Assembly (NCBI RefSeq): GCF_000024865.1
Contig: NC_013595.1
Coordinates: 4,030,001-4,094,000 of the forward strand
Direction of reading: 5' to 3'
DNA: 64,000 nt
Source: Streptosporangium roseum DSM 43021
GTDB taxonomy: Bacteria; Actinomycetota; Actinomycetes; Streptosporangiales; Streptosporangiaceae
The notes beneath the pieces are model-generated. The model was not told the origin of the DNA. It did no database searches and saw nothing but the letters and a program-made list of their open reading frames with translations. This document shows positions 61,371-64,000 of this stretch, piece after piece. The first letter of the stretch is position 1. The number at the start of each line of letters is the position of its first letter. Both the position numbers and the translations under genes were made by a program.

Positions 61371-62057
61371 TCACCGTCCGGTCGGCGGTGTGGTGGCGAG
61401 CCGGGCGGTCGTCGCGGTGAGCCACACCAGGCCCAGCGCCGCTCCTGCGGAGAAGGCCAGGACGCTTGCGGCGGAGCCGGCGAAACCGGCCAGGACGGCC
61501 ACCGGGACGATGCGGGAGGCCACCGCCCAGCCGCGCCGGCCCTGGGCGGAGAAGCGCCGGGCCAGCACGACGAACGCCGCGCACAGCGCCAGGTAGCCGA
61601 TCATGCCGCCGAACATGTGGACGGCGCCGTTCGTGCTGATCGAGCCGGTCGGTCCTTCGGGGGTGCCGATGGGGAAGCCGGCACCGGGGTCGGCGGCGAA
61701 CACCGCGCTGACCAGGAACGAGGCGCCGAACACGGCGACCAGCCGGGGAGCCCAGGTGCCGCCCGGCCCACCGTGCAGCGCCCGCCGCGTCCCGATCGCT
61801 CCGGCGATGAGCAGCGCTCCGGTGATCACGAAGTTGGTCACCTGGATCCAGCCCAGGTCGCCGAGGCTGAGCTGGCTGATGGCGTTGCGGGTGAAGTCGA
61901 AGCCCTCGCGGGTCAGGCCCTGGATCACGCCCACCGCCAGGAACAGCGGGCCCGCGGCGATACCGCAGCCCAGCAGGAGCCGGGCCGCCGGACGGGCGGC
62001 GTGCGGGGGACGGGCCGGGACGGTCGGGGTGGTCGGGGCGCTGATGGTGTGCGTCAT
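61371..62057 (-). CDS. DUF998 family membrane protein
   Basis: 228 aa with six hydrophobic helices. ARLLLGCGIAAGPLFLAVGV, then LTREGFDFTRNAISQLSLGD, GWIQVTNFVITGALLIAGAI, is the DUF998 signature (the FDxxRxxISxLxxGxxGWxQxxNF pattern). Function unknown; members are common beside small regulatory modules in actinomycetes. 57 nt separate it from the RibD-like gene upstream. Confidence 0.88.
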   Translation of the reverse strand: MTHTISAPTTPTVPARPPHAARPAARLLLGCGIAAGPLFLAVGVIQGLTREGFDFTRNAISQLSLGDLGWIQVTNFVITGALLIAGAIGTRRALHGGPGGTWAPRLVAVFGASFLVSAVFAADPGAGFPIGTPEGPTGSISTNGAVHMFGGMIGYLALCAAFVVLARRFSAQGRRGWAVASRIVPVAVLAGFAGSAASVLAFSAGAALGLVWLTATTARLATTPPTGR

Positions 62058-62114
62058 GGGATCTTCCTCGTTCTGGTTTTGGGGGATGGTTCGCCGGTGG
62101 TGCGGTCTGCGGCG

Positions 62115-62660
62115 TCAGGCCGGCTGGTAGGTCAGGTCCATCACGCCTGTGGTGAAGGTGGCCGACCGGGCGAGCTTGAGGGGGACTACCCCGATGCCCT
62201 CGGGGAAGAGCCGTTGGCCGGTGCCGAGCACGATGGGGTGCACCAGCAGTCGCAGGCGGTCGATGAGCCCGACCGCCAGCAGGGCCCGGGTCAGGCTGAT
62301 GCTGCCCGACAGGTGGATGCACTTGCCCGGCTGCTGCTTGAGCTTGGCCAGGGCGGCGATGGCGTCGCCGTCGATCAAGGCCGAGTTCTGCCAGTCGGCC
62401 TTGGCCAGGGTGGTGGAGACGACCAACTTGCGGATGCCGTTGATCTGGTCGGCCAGCTCGCCGGTCCGGTGCGGCCAGGCTGCGGCGAAGGTCTCATAGG
62501 TCACCCGGCCCATCAGCAGGGTGTCGGCTTCGGCGTGCATGGAGCCGACCGCTGCGCCCATCTCCTCGTTCAGGTAGGGGAAGTGCCACTTCTCCGGTGC
62601 TTCGACGACGCCGTCCAGCGACATGAACAGCCCGGCCACGATCTTGCGCGCGGAAGTCAT
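62115..62660 (-). CDS. RibD C-terminal/dihydrofolate reductase-like protein
   Basis: 181 aa from the ATG at 62660 behind GAGGAG; the longer frame lacks a site. KIVAGLFMSLDGVVEAPEKW, ADTLLMGRVTYETFAAAWPH, KLVVSTTLAKADWQNSALID and IHLSGSISLTRALLAVGLID are the family motifs for NADPH binding. Substrate unknown. It is divergent from the LysR gene and probably its target. Confidence 0.9.
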   Translation of the reverse strand: MTSARKIVAGLFMSLDGVVEAPEKWHFPYLNEEMGAAVGSMHAEADTLLMGRVTYETFAAAWPHRTGELADQINGIRKLVVSTTLAKADWQNSALIDGDAIAALAKLKQQPGKCIHLSGSISLTRALLAVGLIDRLRLLVHPIVLGTGQRLFPEGIGVVPLKLARSATFTTGVMDLTYQPA

Positions 62661-62727
62661 CGTTGAGTACTCCTCAAGGGGGCGGCGCCAGGGGTTCTTC
62701 CTGGTCACCGGGGTGTGTCTTAACGAT

Positions 62728-62742
62728 CCACCGTTGTGGTGG
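62728..62742. promoter_or_regulatory. Dyad between divergent lysR and its likely target operon
   Basis: CCACC-GTTGT-GGTGG, extended on the outside by AT..AAT, gives the T-N11-A-like symmetry favoured by LysR proteins. It lies 68 bp from the RibD-like start and 59 bp from the LysR start. Confidence 0.55.
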
Positions 62743-62800
62743 AATGGATCAACACACGTTCGCGTTGCGGTCGTTTAGTTGAGCTCAAGGGTGGAGGGGC

Positions 62801-63700
62801 ATGCTGGAGCGGCAGGAGGCTGAGGTGTTCCTGACGCTCGCCGAGGAGTTGCACTTCGGGCATACGGCCGAGCGGGTGGGGATCACCACCGGCAGGGTGA
62901 GCCAGACGATCAAGAAGATGGAACGCCTCGTCGGCGCGGTGCTGTTCGAACGCACCAGCCGCCAGGTCCTGCTGACTCCGATCGGCCGGCAGCTGGCCGA
63001 TGACCTGAGGCCGCTGGTGGACGGCATGAACGATGCGGTGCGCCGGGCCATCGACTCCGGACGCGGGGTCACCGGTGACCTGCACGTCGGATATCTGAGC
63101 GCCACCGCCGGACAGCTGCTGCTCAAGGCGGTCGCGCTGTTCGCCGCCCGCCACCCCGACTGCGAGGTGCACATCCGTGAGGCCCAGGGCCACGACGCCC
63201 TCGCCCGGCTCCGCGGCGGCGACATCGACGTCCTGATCACCGACCTGCTCATCGCCTCCCCGTCCGACCTGATCGCCGGCCCGGTCCTGCTGTCGGAGAA
63301 GAAGATGCTGGCGGTGGCGGCCGGCCACGCACTGGCCCAGCACGCCTCGGTATCGATGGAGGCGCTCGCCGATCACCCCGTCACGCTGGTGGCGGAGGAG
63401 CTGCCCGAGGCGTTCCAGCGGGACCGCAACCCCACGCACACCCCGGTCGGGAAACCCATCCCGCGGGGACCGCGAGCGGCCAGCTTCAACGAGCACCTCA
63501 CCCTTGTCGCGGCCGGCCGGGGCGTCTTCCCCGTTGGCGAGAACACCCCCCGGTTCTACCCCCGCCCCGACATCGCCTACATCCCAATCACCGACGCTCC
63601 GCCACTGCGCTGGGGCCCGCTGTGGCTCAACACCAACACCACCCAACGCGTCCGCGCGTTCGTCCAAGCCGCTCACGACGCCTGCCAAACCACTCCCTAG
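62801..63700 (+). CDS. LysR family transcriptional regulator
   Basis: A 299-aa LysR protein. The N-terminal HTH reads LERQEAEVFLTLAEELHFGH, then ERVGITTGRVSQTIKKMERL and RQVLLTPIGRQLADDL. The effector domain (residues 90-295) has LHVGYLSATAGQLLLKAVAL and DIDVLITDLLIASPSDLIAG. GAGGGGC-like purines lie just before the ATG. It is divergent from the RibD-like/DUF998/hydrolase operon. Effector unknown. Confidence 0.92.
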   Translation: MLERQEAEVFLTLAEELHFGHTAERVGITTGRVSQTIKKMERLVGAVLFERTSRQVLLTPIGRQLADDLRPLVDGMNDAVRRAIDSGRGVTGDLHVGYLSATAGQLLLKAVALFAARHPDCEVHIREAQGHDALARLRGGDIDVLITDLLIASPSDLIAGPVLLSEKKMLAVAAGHALAQHASVSMEALADHPVTLVAEELPEAFQRDRNPTHTPVGKPIPRGPRAASFNEHLTLVAAGRGVFPVGENTPRFYPRPDIAYIPITDAPPLRWGPLWLNTNTTQRVRAFVQAAHDACQTTP

Positions 63701-63824
63701 CGCACACCGCCCATGAGCCGGCCCGATGCTCGCAGCAGTGCGCGGCAGAAGCAGGTGATTCCGATCAGCCGGCCTGTTCGACGTCGATCCCCGGGACGGG
63801 TGGGAGGTCGAGGTGCCGGCTCAT

Positions 63825-63875
63825 GGGGTCCCAGTAGCAATGAGGAAATTTCCAACGAAATACCGTCTGGCCTGC
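63825..63875 (+). repeat. 52-bp dispersed repeat, copy 2
   Basis: Second copy of 59657-59708: GGGGTCCCAGTAGCAATGAG, then AATTTCCAACGAAATACCG, TCTGGCCTGC. It lies just past the 3' end of the partial minus-strand gene. Confidence 0.65.
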
Positions 63876-63907
63876 ACTACTGATGTTGAAAGACCGAGGT
63901 GTGTTGA

Positions 63908-64000
63908 TCAGCTCGGCTTGAGAACCAGGCCCGTCTCGGCGATGAAGCCGTTCAGCAGGTGATGGGCGGCCCGCAGCAGCCGGACGAAGTCGGGCACGTC
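63908..64000 (-). CDS. C-terminal end of an unidentified protein
   Basis: The last 30 codons of a minus-strand gene (DVPDFVRLLRAAHHLLNGFI, AETGLVLKPS, stop TGA at 63908-63910). Too short to assign; most of the gene lies beyond the window. Confidence 0.5.
   Translation of the reverse strand, partial: DVPDFVRLLRAAHHLLNGFIAETGLVLKPS

Overview
The window is high-GC actinomycete DNA, most like a soil genus such as those of the Streptosporangiaceae. The signs are GTG and TTG starts, leaderless-looking promoters, ECF41/SigJ, a SARP activator, DUF6461 proteins and a second, redox-less nuo operon. The genus itself is inference. No rRNA, intact tRNA or CRISPR array was seen.

Layout. 1-10.4 kb holds small stress or resistance modules: a secreted phospholipase D-like protein (cut by the window edge), a broken SGNH hydrolase, a TetR-controlled efflux pump plus SDR pair, an IS5-type relic, a MerR-controlled SDR, a SigJ/DoxX pair and a RibD-like reductase. 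10.4-22 kb is an accessory region that appears lower in GC. Small single genes (two DUF6461 paralogues, two paralogues with an EF-Tu-like C-terminal part, membrane and secreted proteins) alternate with 100-300 bp repeats. Many of these repeats end in the 3' half of a tRNA (Arg-ACG, Lys-TTT, Ser-GCT, Phe-GAA types). It resembles a cassette array or a graveyard of integrative elements.

22.5-35.7 kb is the centre of interest: eleven tightly packed minus-strand genes forming one biosynthetic operon. In transcription order it encodes a nucleotidyltransferase, a TauD-type Fe(II)/2-oxoglutarate dioxygenase, a BacA-type prephenate decarboxylase, a BacB-type bicupin isomerase, a carrier-protein/thioesterase didomain (T-TE), an MFS exporter, an A-T NRPS module, an ATP-grasp ligase, a thioesterase-like protein, a BacG-like SDR and a SARP/NB-ARC/TPR regulator. 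BacA, BacB and the SDR would convert prephenate to a dihydro- or tetrahydro-hydroxyphenylpyruvate. The split NRPS and the ATP-grasp ligase would then couple the derived amino acid. There is no condensation domain and no aminotransferase in the set, and both thioesterase-like proteins have Cys at the nucleophile position and seem to lack the catalytic His. An imperfect 25-bp direct repeat brackets the block, and three 11-bp-spaced repeats lie upstream of the first gene.

36.5-45.4 kb holds a DUF1992 protein, a NarL-type two-component system beside a membrane protein, a POT-family peptide transporter and a UvrA-like ABC protein. 45.5-54.1 kb is a membrane-arm-only complex I operon (nuoA-HJKLMN) with a degenerate NuoB/NuoD-like fusion in place of the redox module. 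54.2-57.5 kb is a scrap yard (ISKra4 and Tn3 transposase fragments, a possible group II intron piece, a truncated acidic protein) around an alpha/beta hydrolase. 57.6-64 kb returns to regulator/effector modules: HxlR with MFS, LysR with a RibD-like reductase, DUF998 and a hydrolase, plus a broken HTH/Clp-N pair.
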